A DNA stretch of 64,000 bases from Pycnococcus provasolii (taxonomy: Eukaryota; Chlorophyta; Pseudoscourfieldiophyceae; Pseudoscourfieldiales), in assembly GCA_049487715.1 (NCBI GenBank), contig CP150547.1, forward strand, positions 558,001 through 622,000, read 5' to 3'. The notes beneath the pieces were generated by a model. The model saw only the letters and a program-made list of their open reading frames with translations, was not told where the DNA came from and searched no databases. A program made the position numbers and the translations under genes. Positions 37,360-47,074 of the stretch are shown in pieces (the stretch's first letter is position 1; the number at the start of each line of letters is the position of its first letter).

Positions 37360-39105
37360 TTACAACTTCGATAGGCGGCACGAGCGGCACACCTTGATTC
37401 GCCAGCATCGAACAAACAAAAAAATTGGAGTTGCCAAGTCAATATTCGAAATAGAGATGCGGTGTTTGAAGATCCTGTACTCCTTGGTACGCTTGTATGA
37501 ACGCTCCACATGAATCCGTGGATTTGCAGTATTCGCCGTCTCCACCACTTGATCCACAGATAGAATCTTTTGTCCACGTGCGCGCTTTGGTGGGACAGTC
37601 ATGCTCACTCCGCTTTTGGCGAGCAGGTAAGCGGCGGCGTGAAATCCCTTGTCTGCCATCCCAACCTGCCCCGGCTCCATCACATCACATAGCCCGCAGA
37701 CATCCACCAACTTTTCGTCCGTGATCCTCCCAGGGTACGCCTCACTTACGAAGATGGTTGCTCCACACGCAGAAACGCTCGTGAGAAACTTGATCGTGTT
37801 CCTGTGCTTGTATTCGCTCCATGTCGCCGCTTGTGCCTGCTTCTCCGTCGGGACCTCGATCTCCAGCTCGGTGGCATCGAATATGTGCCCAGCATCACCC
37901 ATTTTGTTCATCATATCCAGCGGACATGTGCCGCGTAGCGACGCTTGATTCGGTGTCGGAAAGGCTGCTTTCAAGACGTGCATCATGTGTACGATCCAAA
38001 CTGAAAATGTTCTGCTCACGTATGATTCAGAGACGCCGAAGAGACCAGACACGACGAGCTGCGATAGTCCGGTGCGCAATATCATCAAGGTCAGTAGGTA
38101 GTCGTCGATACGAAGCAAGCCATGTGCTGTGCGCCCTCGTGGACGTTTGCGTTGAGCACTACCGGCAGTGCGTGCACATGATGGCCGTAGTATCTGCTCC
38201 GCCATACCTCCCAAGTTGAACAAGTCGAACCAAGCCATGAACACCGCCAAGTTGGGCATACCTGTGAGAGCTTTGATACGTTTCACCAAGCTTGTAGATG
38301 ACGAGAGCATGTGAACGCTAAAGTTGGTGTCCTCTGCCGCGACGCGAAGTACCTCGATCTCAGAAAATAATTCCGCAATCGCGGCTTGATGTTCAACCTC
38401 AACTTCTCTTGCACGCGTGAGCAGGGCCTCCTTTTCTGCGTCGAGGGCCTCCTTTTCTGCGTCGAGTTGTACATGATGCTCCTCAATCTCATCGATGCGC
38501 CGTTTGAGTGTTTTGTTCTCCGTTGTGCGGTCATCAAGTTGTCGAAGCAACGCGCGTACGTCACCTGTTGGAACGTCTTCGCCGTTCTCAAGCGCCTGCC
38601 GCACGCGGTCCACGACGCGCGTCTGCGGATTCCCACGTGTAGGCGGTGGTGTGAGCAACGTGTTGTGCAACGCTCTCTCCTCAAGCGGTCGCTTTTTCTT
38701 CACTCCCTCCCGCACCCACTCATGCGAGTTCCACGTCGCTGCCGTGCCAATTGGCGGCGGCGTCCAGCGAAGGGAACAAGGTAGTGCATCTCCGAATAGC
38801 TCCCAGTGCGCATCTCTGCGCGTCGAGTGCCTAGAGAAGTCTTCCGCGCGCTTGAAACGCCAACGATGATGCGGAAAGTGATGTGAAGCAAAGCGCGGGC
38901 AGTTACGCGACTTCTTCTTCAAGTACGCCTGCCGTTTCTCCATGCACTTTCTTGTCGACGGAACGAGCACGTGTAGCCACTCCCGTGCACGTACCTCATC
39001 AGTAGTGGGGAGCTGGTGGAACGTTAGTTGCGACCCGATGTTCTCCTTCTCTTGTTGAAGGAGAACACGACACCAAGCGAGCTCGCACTCGCAATGTTCT
39101 TTCAT
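37360..39105 (-). CDS. Transposase, IS5-like DDE_Tnp_4 with HTH and THAP-like N-terminus
   Basis: 581 residues, intact. The N-terminal ~110 residues hold scattered Cys/His with TFHQLP, W and NCPRFASHHF in the order seen in THAP DNA-binding fingers, but one expected zinc ligand is missing, so THAP is tentative. A coiled coil follows (DAEKEALDAEKEAL, residues ~190-255). A helix-turn-helix comes next (HGLLRIDDYLLTLMILRTGLS...VSESYVSRTFSVW, about 315-370). The catalytic core has IFDATELEIEVP (first Asp near 410), YKHRNTIKFLTSVSACGATIFVSEAYPGRITDEK, GMADKGF (second Asp near 484) and RIHVERSYKRTKEYRIF (Glu near 534). It cuts and joins the transposon ends at TA sites. The start at 39105 lies inside the right terminal repeat. 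All three acidic residues are present, so the enzyme may be active. Confidence 0.92.
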   Translation of the reverse strand: MKEHCECELAWCRVLLQQEKENIGSQLTFHQLPTTDEVRAREWLHVLVPSTRKCMEKRQAYLKKKSRNCPRFASHHFPHHRWRFKRAEDFSRHSTRRDAHWELFGDALPCSLRWTPPPIGTAATWNSHEWVREGVKKKRPLEERALHNTLLTPPPTRGNPQTRVVDRVRQALENGEDVPTGDVRALLRQLDDRTTENKTLKRRIDEIEEHHVQLDAEKEALDAEKEALLTRAREVEVEHQAAIAELFSEIEVLRVAAEDTNFSVHMLSSSTSLVKRIKALTGMPNLAVFMAWFDLFNLGGMAEQILRPSCARTAGSAQRKRPRGRTAHGLLRIDDYLLTLMILRTGLSQLVVSGLFGVSESYVSRTFSVWIVHMMHVLKAAFPTPNQASLRGTCPLDMMNKMGDAGHIFDATELEIEVPTEKQAQAATWSEYKHRNTIKFLTSVSACGATIFVSEAYPGRITDEKLVDVCGLCDVMEPGQVGMADKGFHAAAYLLAKSGVSMTVPPKRARGQKILSVDQVVETANTANPRIHVERSYKRTKEYRIFKHRISISNIDLATPIFLFVRCWRIKVCRSCRLSKL

Positions 39106-39212
39106 GGTCCCAACCTGCGGCAGACACTAACCATCCTTCACAACCATCTCAAGTACTTCCAGATGACTGAACGTTTTGAAGAAATAAAAAAAATAAAAAA
39201 TTCAAAAAAACA

Positions 39213-39280
39213 ACCCTTATCCGTCCCCAACCCCGAATCCCTAGGAATCCCCTTATAAAATTTTGGAGCAAGGGGTCTAT
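39213..39280 (-). repeat. Right terminal inverted repeat of transposon
   Basis: Mirror of the left end with a ~20-nt insertion between outer and inner blocks. Followed by TA. Confidence 0.9.
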
Positions 39281-39931
39281 TAAGTGGGTTCCCGTTTTGT
39301 TTTGTCCCGATCCGATCCGATCCGTCATCTGTGGCTCGCTCGCTCGCAATCGTTATTTTTTTATTTTTTTTTTCTCATCAAGAAGTTCACCTTCTTGAGG
39401 CCTTGCATCCCTTGAACATTGTCATCTTACCCTCGTGTCGCATCTTCATCTGCATCTTTCACATTAATATTTTCACGTTTTCATTTGGAAAGATTTCTGC
39501 TCGTTTATTTGGTCAAGATTCTTCTTCCGCGTCGTCAGCTTCGTCCAGGGGCTGTTTCTTGTCCTTGTCCTCGTCCTCATCAGCTGCGTCGTCCAGCTGT
39601 TTCTTGTCGTCGTCATTTGTCACTGTGTTTTGGCAAACAACGCAACCTCGGCTTCTCCTCTTTTTTCTTCTCCCAAAGCTTTGGTGAGTCGTCTTCCTTT
39701 AGCTTGCATAAGCTTAAGAATACACGCAGAAAGGAAGCAGCACCTTCAGCAATTTACCGTCACCGGGGCGTGCGCGCATCGGCGTCTGCGGACCGGGGGA
39801 AGTCCGGCGAGTGCCAGGGGAGGGGTAGTGGTGGTGCTGAGGAGGGTGGTGGGCCAGCTGGTGGAGCGGATTCCCCTGGTGTCGGTGGTGGGGACGTCGA
39901 AGCTCAAATCAGTAAGCCAGGAGGAGTAGGA

Positions 39932-41341
39932 ATGGACGCACGAACAGGATCGGGAACCGGCTTGAACTTCTGGGCAGCACAAAGGTCCGTCAACGCACCC
40001 GCACCCATCAACATCAACGACAGCACAGGGAAAGATGTCGGCGCGAAAGACCAGAACGCGACGAGCCTGTCTGCCGTCTCCTTCCCGCTCGGAGTCTTTC
40101 TCGTCGGGCAGTTTCTGCTCTTCTGCGGCGTCGGCGCACTCATACCGGCACTGCCTCTCTATGGGAAATACATCGGACTGGGAGACACGGTGACCGGCGT
40201 CGTCATCTCAGCACCCGCCGTTGCCATGCTTCTCCTCAACTACTCCGCGGGACGGAGCTCGGATACGTACGGCAGAAAGCCGAATATCGTAGGGGGCATG
40301 CTTGGAATCGCCGCCGCTGATGCCGTCACCGCAATGGCAACTTCGCTGCCAGTCATCATCGTTGCAAGGTTTGCTCTGGGTGCAGGGAGGGCATACGCCG
40401 AGGCTGGAGAACGCGCGTTTCTCACGGACTTGACAGCGAGGGTGCCAGGTAATCGAGGTCGCATCGTCGGCGCATACCAGGCTGTTGTCGCCGTCGGCTT
40501 TGTTGTCGGGCCGAAAATTGGAGGCGTGCTCGTGGAAAACTACGGGCCCGCAAGCCCGTTCGGCGCCGTGGCGCTTGCAAGTGGGATCGCCGCCGTGGGA
40601 TACGCTTGGCTGATACCGGAGACGCTCGGCAATGCGGACCTGCCTTCGTCGGCGTCGATGTCGCGCGGCTCTTCCGCCGGCAGCTGGACGAAGCTTCTGC
40701 GTCAGCCGTCGCAGCGCGCCATCGCCGCGGCAGCCTTGGCGAATGGTATCGGCCGCGTGGCAAAGGTTGTTGCCGTTCCTCTGTTTGCCACGGACGTGCT
40801 TGGCGCGTCTCCCGACGAGCTTGGCACGCTGTTCAGCTTGTGGTCTCTGGGAGGATTGGTCGCCGTGGGGTCGAGTGGCCTGGTGGTTGACCGCCTAAAG
40901 AACGTCTCGTCGGATCCAGCAGATGCCGCAAGGATCGTCATATGCCTTTCGCAGCTGGGAAGTGCCGCCGGGTTCTTCCTTGCGGTGCAGACGCACAGCC
41001 TGCAATCGTTTGCATTCGCGACGGGTTTGTGGAGCATTGGCTTTGGCGCGGCGGCACCTGCGTTGGAAACGTTTACGCAGAGTCGCGCACCTCCGTCAGC
41101 CACCGCGGAGGCGCTTGCTCTGCCGAAGTCAATTGGCGACCTGGTTTTCATCATTGGGCCGGCGTCACTAGGTTTCGCGAACACGCTGGTTCCCGGCGGC
41201 GGCATGCTCGTGAGCGCGTTTGTGAGCGTTGCGGCGAGCGTTGCATTCTGGATCAATTCCGGTGGCGGCACAATGGGCGGTTCTTCCACGAGCGGCGTGT
41301 CTTCGTCGTCGTCGTCGTCGTCGGATCCGAGCGAGACGTGA
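39932..41341 (+). CDS. Major facilitator superfamily transporter (12-TM, MFS_1/TetA-like), N-terminus uncertain
   Basis: At least 469 residues from the first in-frame ATG at 39932. Membrane carrier of the TetA-like MFS type. LGVFLVGQFLLFCGVGALIPALPLY is the first helix, followed by a motif-A loop SAGRSSDTYGRKP and about eleven further hydrophobic segments with the two-fold six-helix arrangement. Substrate unknown. The frame is open upstream to 39416 without any ATG; its translation just before the ATG (RHRGVRASASA) looks like the end of a chloroplast transit peptide. The true start is therefore probably on an upstream exon, or translation begins at a non-ATG codon. The transposon's right end sits only about 130 nt upstream of this open frame and may have split off the promoter or first exon. 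A hairpin lies 57 nt after the stop. Confidence 0.8.
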   Translation: MDARTGSGTGLNFWAAQRSVNAPAPININDSTGKDVGAKDQNATSLSAVSFPLGVFLVGQFLLFCGVGALIPALPLYGKYIGLGDTVTGVVISAPAVAMLLLNYSAGRSSDTYGRKPNIVGGMLGIAAADAVTAMATSLPVIIVARFALGAGRAYAEAGERAFLTDLTARVPGNRGRIVGAYQAVVAVGFVVGPKIGGVLVENYGPASPFGAVALASGIAAVGYAWLIPETLGNADLPSSASMSRGSSAGSWTKLLRQPSQRAIAAAALANGIGRVAKVVAVPLFATDVLGASPDELGTLFSLWSLGGLVAVGSSGLVVDRLKNVSSDPADAARIVICLSQLGSAAGFFLAVQTHSLQSFAFATGLWSIGFGAAAPALETFTQSRAPPSATAEALALPKSIGDLVFIIGPASLGFANTLVPGGGMLVSAFVSVAASVAFWINSGGGTMGGSSTSGVSSSSSSSSDPSET

Positions 41342-41633
41342 TTAAAGTACCAGTCGACTGTAACACAAATACATACTACTATTTGATTCGTGACTGGGAG
41401 AGATCCCCCACCTGCGCCTGGGCCAGGCCCAGGTGGGGAATCTCTATGATTGGAGGGAACCCCTACCCTACCCCGAACTCAACCCTGGTCTCTCTCGGGG
41501 ACGCGTGCCTGCGCCACGTGCATTTATTTGGAACAGCCTTCCACTCCACGTGACGTGCAAATGGAATGCACGTTGCGACACCAGGCCGCGATATGCTATT
41601 TGCGACACCATATCTCAGCTCAGTATTCTCACG
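41342..41633. other. 3' flank of MFS gene with palindrome
   Basis: TGTAA occurs at 41358, as in chlorophyte polyadenylation signals, followed by the inverted repeat at 41399-41445. Confidence 0.5.
41399..41445. repeat. 47-bp near-perfect palindrome
   Basis: agagatcccccacctg... mirrored by ...caggtggggaatctct around a ggccaggcc centre. Strong stem-loop potential downstream of the MFS gene. Confidence 0.85.
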
Positions 41634-42152
41634 ATGCTCGCGGTATCGTCTAGTCGCCCACGCCGACTCTTGGCAATGTCCTCGCGGCGTTGCAGGAGAA
41701 CGACGCAAGTGCGGGCGACGCACGTGCCTGGTCTCAAAATGAAAGATAACGGGGTTGACGACGACGGCATCGCGGCACTACTTGTCAAGTACGCTTCTCG
41801 GGAGCCGTACTGCATACTCACATCACGATCACACCCGAGCACAATTGTACCTCTAACGAGCGAGGACTTGCGAAGGCCAGCACAGCTTGCGAGCGACATT
41901 GCAAGGCTCCTCCAATGTCATAAACAGAGGAAGTGGTGCTCAGCGTATCTCGTTTCCGAGGTTGTGTCTGCGTCACTCACCGCCTACTCATCCGCGCTCA
42001 ACAGTAGTGCTATCAACGACGACCACTCGCATTTCACCACCGCCGTTATGATCTCTGACCGAACAAAGCTTGTAGCAAAGCTTGTAGCAAAGCTTGTAGC
42101 GAGCTGTTCGACTACAAAGAAGCAAGCTATATGGTTGTTGCTCAGGAGCTGA
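41634..42152 (+). CDS. Possible small hypothetical protein
   Basis: 172 residues from the ATG at 41634, no family recognised. The first 35 residues are Arg/Ser-rich (could be an organelle presequence); the rest has ordinary amino-acid composition, with a repeated LVAK segment near the end from a 12-bp tandem repeat (42066-42101). It lacks conserved motifs and could be a chance frame. Confidence 0.3.
   Translation: MLAVSSSRPRRLLAMSSRRCRRTTQVRATHVPGLKMKDNGVDDDGIAALLVKYASREPYCILTSRSHPSTIVPLTSEDLRRPAQLASDIARLLQCHKQRKWCSAYLVSEVVSASLTAYSSALNSSAINDDHSHFTTAVMISDRTKLVAKLVAKLVASCSTTKKQAIWLLLRS
42066..42101. repeat. Three tandem copies of aagcttgtagca
   Basis: 12-bp direct repeat in three copies. Confidence 0.85.
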
Positions 42153-42719
42153 GATTGGGAACAGAGCACAAGACAACTTGCTCTGCGGTACCAGCATGCA
42201 ACGACCAGCGCACGACACTGAATACACGTGTGTATTCCACCGTGGCAAATCGTTTTCGGGGACAACAGTCTTTACCCTTTACCCGCGTGCGTTTGTCGAC
42301 GCAGCTCAAGGCCGACCTGGAAATGGATCAGCTAGCGGTGCCATGGTGTATCCCCGGAAACAGGGAATGTCCTAGTGGGAACTGGGAACTCCCTCTGGGG
42401 TTTTTTCCTGATCCCCGTCGACGTCACCGTGAACTGGTGAGGTCGCCATTTCGCGTTTTCATTTTCGTTTCTGCTTAACAAGCTTTCTGTGTCTGTACGG
42501 CTCCCTTACCTTAGCTGTGTGTGTCTGGTGTGCTCGTCTTCTCATTCTTCAGCGTGTTTGTCACTCATCTTGTTTCTCATTTTGTTTCTCATCTCATTTT
42601 ATTTTATTTTTGTTCGACTGAAACTTGTCCCTTTGTGTTGAACTCTTTTACTTCAGCGAAAAAGGGTTTTTTCTTGCTTCTAGTACTCCTAGTAGGGTGG
42701 TCGTTTGTTTCTTGGGTTT
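42153..42719. other. Upstream region of TOM7
   Basis: Pyrimidine-rich in the last 200 nt (tttgtttctcatctcatttt), as in a transcribed leader. No gene recognised. Confidence 0.4.
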
Positions 42720-42884
42720 ATGGCGTCGTTCTGCCCCTCGAAGAAGGATATCGACGCGTATCTGGATACCGCGTGGACGTACGCGAAGCCCGCACTGCAC
42801 TGGGGATTCATCCCGCTCGTCATCATCATTGGCATGCAAACGGAACCTAAGCCGTCACTCGCGCAGCTCCTCGGGCCTATGTAA
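42720..42884 (+). CDS. TOM7: Mitochondrial import receptor subunit TOM7
   Basis: A 54-residue protein. TOM7 is a small tail-anchored subunit that modulates assembly of the outer-membrane TOM import channel. The central [18 protein letters not shown] matches the single membrane helix with the conserved (K/H)xGFIPL(V/I)I(I/Y)xG core, and the C-terminal [13 protein letters not shown] matches the plant DPKPxLxQLLxPV ending. The ATG at 42720 gives a short basic N-terminus ([13 protein letters not shown]). Length is near the 55-75 of plant and animal TOM7. It lies only 82 nt before the complex I gene on the same strand. Confidence 0.9.
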   Translation: MASFCPSKKDIDAYLDTAWTYAKPALHWGFIPLVIIIGMQTEPKPSLAQLLGPM

Positions 42885-42966
42885 ACTGGCTTTTTTCCGG
42901 ATACTTTTGACATAAGAAAGAATACAACAAAACTACTTTGACAGAACAGAAAAAAAGAAAAAGAAA

Positions 42967-43632
42967 ATGGCTCTTCGACAACTTCTCACCTCATCTTCGC
43001 TCATGGCTGCTTTTGCGCCGAGTGCAACAACAACCACAACACCAGCTTTGCGAGCCTTGGCATCAGCGCCGTCGACAAAGCGCATCTTCTCGACGGATAT
43101 CGCGATACCGACGAACGCGACGCCGCCGAGTGTACGAGGAACAGCCTACCCTCCGCCGAGCAACAGTGGGGAATACGTCCTAAGCAAGGTTGACGCACTT
43201 GTCAACTGGGCGCGCAAGGGAAGCCTTTGGCCCATGACGTTCGGACTCGCGTGCTGCGCGGTGGAAATGATGCACTCTGCCACGTCACGATACGACCTCG
43301 ACCGCTTTGGCATCATCTTCCGACCGAGCCCCAGGCAGAGTGACTGCATGATTGTCGCGGGTACGCTCACGAACAAGATGGCTCCGGCGCTGAGGAAGGT
43401 GTACGACCAGATGCCGGAGCCTCGCTGGGTGATCTCGATGGGAAGCTGTGCAAACGGTGGAGGGTACTACCACTACAGCTACGCCGTCGTGCGTGGCTGT
43501 GACCGCATCGTCCCGGTGGACATATACGTGCCTGGATGCCCGCCAACTGCCGAGGCACTGCTGTATGGAATTCTTCAGCTTCAGAAGAAAATCCACAATT
43601 CGCGCGCAATCAGCGCGTGGGCGCAGAAGTAA
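42967..43632 (+). CDS. NDUFS7: NADH:ubiquinone oxidoreductase 20-kDa (PSST/NDUFS7) subunit, mitochondrial
   Basis: 221 residues. Carries iron-sulfur cluster N2, which passes electrons to ubiquinone in complex I. N-terminal ~60 residues form a mitochondrial presequence (no acidic residues until the ISTDIA stretch). The NuoB core has [24 protein letters not shown] near 77 (tandem Cys ligands), [41 protein letters not shown] and [14 protein letters not shown], giving all four cluster ligands. Length and sequence are standard. Whether the gene is nuclear is implied by its setting among nuclear genes and by the presequence. Confidence 0.96.
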   Translation: MALRQLLTSSSLMAAFAPSATTTTTPALRALASAPSTKRIFSTDIAIPTNATPPSVRGTAYPPPSNSGEYVLSKVDALVNWARKGSLWPMTFGLACCAVEMMHSATSRYDLDRFGIIFRPSPRQSDCMIVAGTLTNKMAPALRKVYDQMPEPRWVISMGSCANGGGYYHYSYAVVRGCDRIVPVDIYVPGCPPTAEALLYGILQLQKKIHNSRAISAWAQK

Positions 43633-43902
43633 AAGCGCGAATGGAAAAGAAAAGAAAAGAATGCTTTAAAAGAAATTTTGCGCGTGTAACATTCGCGCCA
43701 CCTCTTCTTCCAAAACAAACATGTCGGGTCTATCGGGTCAAGGTCTCGTTGGACAAGTAAAGTATATTCAGTTACTAATGATTGATCTAAAGTAGATATC
43801 TATGTCATTTTAACGCAAAAGAGATGTGTTTTTTTAGTGAAGCCGCGCAGAGAAAAAGGGATGTGGCGCTGAAACATCAAAACGTAAACGCGCTATATAT
43901 GC

Positions 43903-45402
43903 TCACTTGCCAGTGAGCATGAGCGACACAACCCTAGAGAACGTTGGCGCATCCAGCGAGACTTCGCTCAGGATGTTGCGCGCCCACGTCTCGTCCGCAT
44001 TGTCGTAATCCTCCTTGCGCTTGAGCACGAGGTGCCCAGAGATCTCGAACACGGCGGGATTCACGCCCGTCGCCAACACGGACTCAGGCACCTCTCCAGC
44101 AGCCTGCCTCGCCGCAAAGCACTGCGGGAACACGAATGCGCGCAGACCGCGATCGCACACAAAGACGTTGTGCGGAATGTTCGCATCGTGCATGCGCTCG
44201 CAGCAAGAGGACACCACAGCCGCAAGCTTCGCAATGTCGGCGATGCTCGTGATGTAGAAGCACATGCCACGCACGGGGTAGTCCGCGAGCGTGCAGATGT
44301 GAACACTCGAGAAGTCAGACTCCTCGAACGCACCTCCGCACGCAGACTCCATTGGGCAAGCGGCGTTCATTTCCGGCGACGGCGGCACGAACGTCACGTC
44401 TGTGACAGCCGACAGAGTCGCACGCTCGACGGCGAACGCGGTCGAGAGGTAGTACGCCTGGAAGTGCAGGTGGTTGATGGTAGCGAACGCGCCGAGGCTG
44501 TTGAACCCGATGCGGAAATCTGGGTTGTCAGCCTCGCGAATCATCTCCAGCGCGAGGCGGAACGTCGGCAACGTAAGCTTCTGCTCGAGGCAGCTCAGCA
44601 CGCTCGGCACGAGCAGCACGTGCCCGTACTCGATCGGGCTGACGTTGATGAGCACGAGGTTCGGGTCAAACATCGGGCTGTCCACCGCAAGGTCAGCGGA
44701 CAGCCCGTCGATCGTCGCGTCAATCTCGTTGTACTTGGACGTCGCGATGCCCGTGGCGGCGCCGAAGGTGAACAGCACCTCGTTGATTCCAGCCTTGTTG
44801 AAGTTAAACTTCGTAGGATCGAACGGCTGCGCCACCTGGTCGATGGCGAACTCCGTCGGGCGCTTCTTGAGCGCGCGACCCTCGTTCAGCTGCGCGACGA
44901 ATCCGAGCTCACCGGGAAGCACCTTGGTGGCACACTCCGTCACGTCGTACCGGAACAGTCCGAGCTCGGCGCGATCTTCCCAGTGCGACAGGAGGATGTC
45001 GTCAAATGCGCTCTGCCCGAGCGTACTCGCGTACTCGCCGGACGCGCTCTCCGTCTCGTACTCGCCAATGCCGTAAAGCTGCGTGTCCGAGTTGGAGTCG
45101 TTTTCGCCGTCGCTGTCGCTCATCGTCTTCTGCTGCTCCGACTGCGACGCGGCAAGTCGCTCAGCAGACAGCGGCGGCACCGCATTCGGCATCCGGCACG
45201 CCGGGAACAGGTAGCACGGCGTCGCGTCGCGCGTGATGGATGCGACGGTGCTTTTGCACGGCTTCATCGCGTGGACCAAGTTGGCCTCAACACGGGGTGG
45301 CGAAGCACCCTCCATCTCGTCGAGCGGCGAGTAGTCTGCAAGCTGGTTCAGGCTGATGAGCGTGGGCACGCGCGACATTGTCGTAGCGTTAAAGTTATCC
45401 AT
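43903..45402 (-). CDS. VTC2: GDP-L-galactose phosphorylase (VTC2/VTC5)
   Basis: 499 residues. Converts GDP-L-galactose and phosphate to L-galactose 1-phosphate, the committed step of ascorbate synthesis in plants and green algae. The HIT-like catalytic motif INHLHFQAYYL (HxHxQ form specific to this family) is near 309. Other VTC2 blocks are LFRYDVTECATKVLPGELGFVAQLNEGR near 150, FNFNKAGINEVLF, NVSPIEYGHVLLVP and CDRGLRAFVFPQCFA. I chose the ATG at 45402 because the frame upstream consists of a Thr run encoded by (gtt)n. Residues ~85-130 include an acidic low-complexity insert not seen in plant enzymes. In plants the mRNA is under translational control by ascorbate through an upstream open frame; I did not identify one here. 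Confidence 0.93.
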   Translation of the reverse strand: MDNFNATTMSRVPTLISLNQLADYSPLDEMEGASPPRVEANLVHAMKPCKSTVASITRDATPCYLFPACRMPNAVPPLSAERLAASQSEQQKTMSDSDGENDSNSDTQLYGIGEYETESASGEYASTLGQSAFDDILLSHWEDRAELGLFRYDVTECATKVLPGELGFVAQLNEGRALKKRPTEFAIDQVAQPFDPTKFNFNKAGINEVLFTFGAATGIATSKYNEIDATIDGLSADLAVDSPMFDPNLVLINVSPIEYGHVLLVPSVLSCLEQKLTLPTFRLALEMIREADNPDFRIGFNSLGAFATINHLHFQAYYLSTAFAVERATLSAVTDVTFVPPSPEMNAACPMESACGGAFEESDFSSVHICTLADYPVRGMCFYITSIADIAKLAAVVSSCCERMHDANIPHNVFVCDRGLRAFVFPQCFAARQAAGEVPESVLATGVNPAVFEISGHLVLKRKEDYDNADETWARNILSEVSLDAPTFSRVVSLMLTGK

Positions 45403-47074
45403 GATGTTTGGTTTGTTTGCTGTTGTTGTTGTTGTTGTTGTTGGTATATTCGGTTTCGTCAAGTACGCACGCACGCACTCGTCAAAGGTTCCAGGATGAC
45501 GGGGCTGGTTGGGCGCGTTTAGCAGAAGCGTCCACCTCCAGCAGCTGCGCAGATATCCTGTGGTCTGCCACCCTCAGCACACGAAGCTCCACGCCCGCCG
45601 TGATGCATGACGACGCTCTGCACACTTTCCTTGCACACCTCACGGTATCCCCTCCGCATAAACCCAACCTTTTTTTAAAAATGTGCTCCCTTTGTTCGAT
45701 GTATTCTTCCAGATGTGACTTTACGAGGAGAAAGTAGATTCGCACTTCTTCTCAATAAAGGCTAAAACTAAAACTAAGGCTGAAACAAACTTCACTTCCT
45801 TCAAAAATGAAGAAGATTATAGCGCAGCAGCAAACAGATTATTCTTTTGCAGATGGTTTGGTTTGGCTGCTGCTGGAAAACCAAAAAAACAGCGGCACGA
45901 GATTGCTGACTGACAGGAACAGACAAAACGAATTCTACAGAATCTGATAATCAATCCGCAGAGACAAAACAAATTGAATTCCACAGAAAAGCCTCTAGAG
46001 AGTAGTCTATTTACTAGTAGCAAGTATAAGAAACACACGTGTGAGTGGCTGTGACGGTGAGACGGATGGCGACTGCGAATGGCCGGGAATCGCCGGAGAG
46101 GTGGTGGTCCCGCGGGAATCCCAGGGGAGCGCGTGTGGGGCCCCCGGGGGAGGAGCGGCGCGTGGGAAATTCCAGGAGGAGCCTGCTTGGTGGGGGCTCC
46201 GGAGGGGAGGCCCGGGGAAGCCACAAAAAGAGGTATCCCCATTTGGGTCCATTTGATTTTTGAGCATTTAACAGGGTCACCCGAAGGTAAGGTTTTAAGG
46301 TTGGCCATATCTCGCGACTCCCTTATTTGTGCTCTCGAGAGTGCTCTCGTGCACTGGAGTTCTGGAAAAGCCTCCCTTTCCAGAAACGCATTTGCATTTG
46401 GGGGAAGCAAGCAAGCAAGGCCTGCAAGGGGACCCCGGTTTTTCAACCAACCACATACATGGTAGTTATGATTTTTAGGTTTGGCAAGGTTGCGCTCACC
46501 AACAAAGCTCACCCGCCAAAAAGGTGAAAACAAAGCGCGTCAAGAAGCTTGGGAGCAGCGTGAGTACTCGAGTGCAGAAAAAGATGCCATGGATCCAATA
46601 TTGGGATTGCGGAAAGATGATCCGAAAAAATTTGTCGTCTTCTGCTCTTTTTTTCGGTCAAAAATGCAAAGCACGCCGAACCCTTCCTGGATTCTTGTCG
46701 AGGTTGTGGCATAAAATCCGCACACGTTCTAACGCGGTACATTGTTGAGTTCAGCGACGTGGGACATCTAGCAACCAAGAACGAAGGCACACTCCTAAAA
46801 AAAGGCAGGGCGACGTGGAAAACAGGGACTGGCCGATGGCCACCATGGTTGGGGCAGAGAACACGGATGACCAACCACAGAAAAGAGGAACGTCCTCCGT
46901 TTCTTCGTTCCCCTTCTTTTTTATGACGTCCATCGGAACAAACGCAAGTTCCCTAGACTAATAATACCCTAACCCTAAAACCCCAAAACCCTATTCGAGG
47001 GGAGCGTTTCGGGGTTAGGAGATTTTTTGATTTTCGATTTTTCCGATTCCAATGAGCAACAGACCTATGAACAT
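45403..47074. other. Long divergent intergenic region between VTC2 and GGCT genes
   Basis: 1.67 kb. It begins with a (gtt)n run, has several short frames without homologues, and a GC-rich block at 46080-46210. It ends with a short telomere-like cluster at 46964-46996. No convincing gene. Confidence 0.45.
46964..46996. repeat. Short telomere-like cluster upstream of GGCT gene
   Basis: CCCTAACCCTAAAACCCC followed by aaaaccct; about 80 nt before the ATG of the next gene. Confidence 0.75.

Larger units (their letters stand above)
35051..39280. mobile_element. DNA transposon with TIRs and TA target-site duplication (IS5/ISL2EU-like)
   Basis: A 4.23-kb element. The ends are perfect inverted repeats atagaccccttgctccaaa (35051-35069) and its reverse complement (39262-39280), each flanked by TA (35049-35050, 39281-39282). 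A second inner block, attcggggttggggacggat, is inverted-repeated at 35073-35092 and 39219-39238; the right end has about 20 extra nt between the blocks. Inside are an intact minus-strand DDE transposase (37360-39105) and a plus-strand gene for an XPG-type nuclease and SWIM-finger protein broken by frameshifts. Transposase type (DDE_Tnp_4 with its own HTH) and a SWIM-containing second protein recall the ISL2EU group of eukaryotic transposons; that placement is from memory and is an inference. The intact transposase suggests fairly recent activity. Confidence 0.88.

Noticed and set aside
44032-45522. 496-codon plus-strand frame opposite VTC2
   Set aside because: Antisense composition and no motif; VTC2 motifs lie on the minus strand.
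45482-47026. Several 60-240-codon frames between VTC2 and GGCT
   Set aside because: No recognisable domain, biased composition and mutual overlap on both strands.
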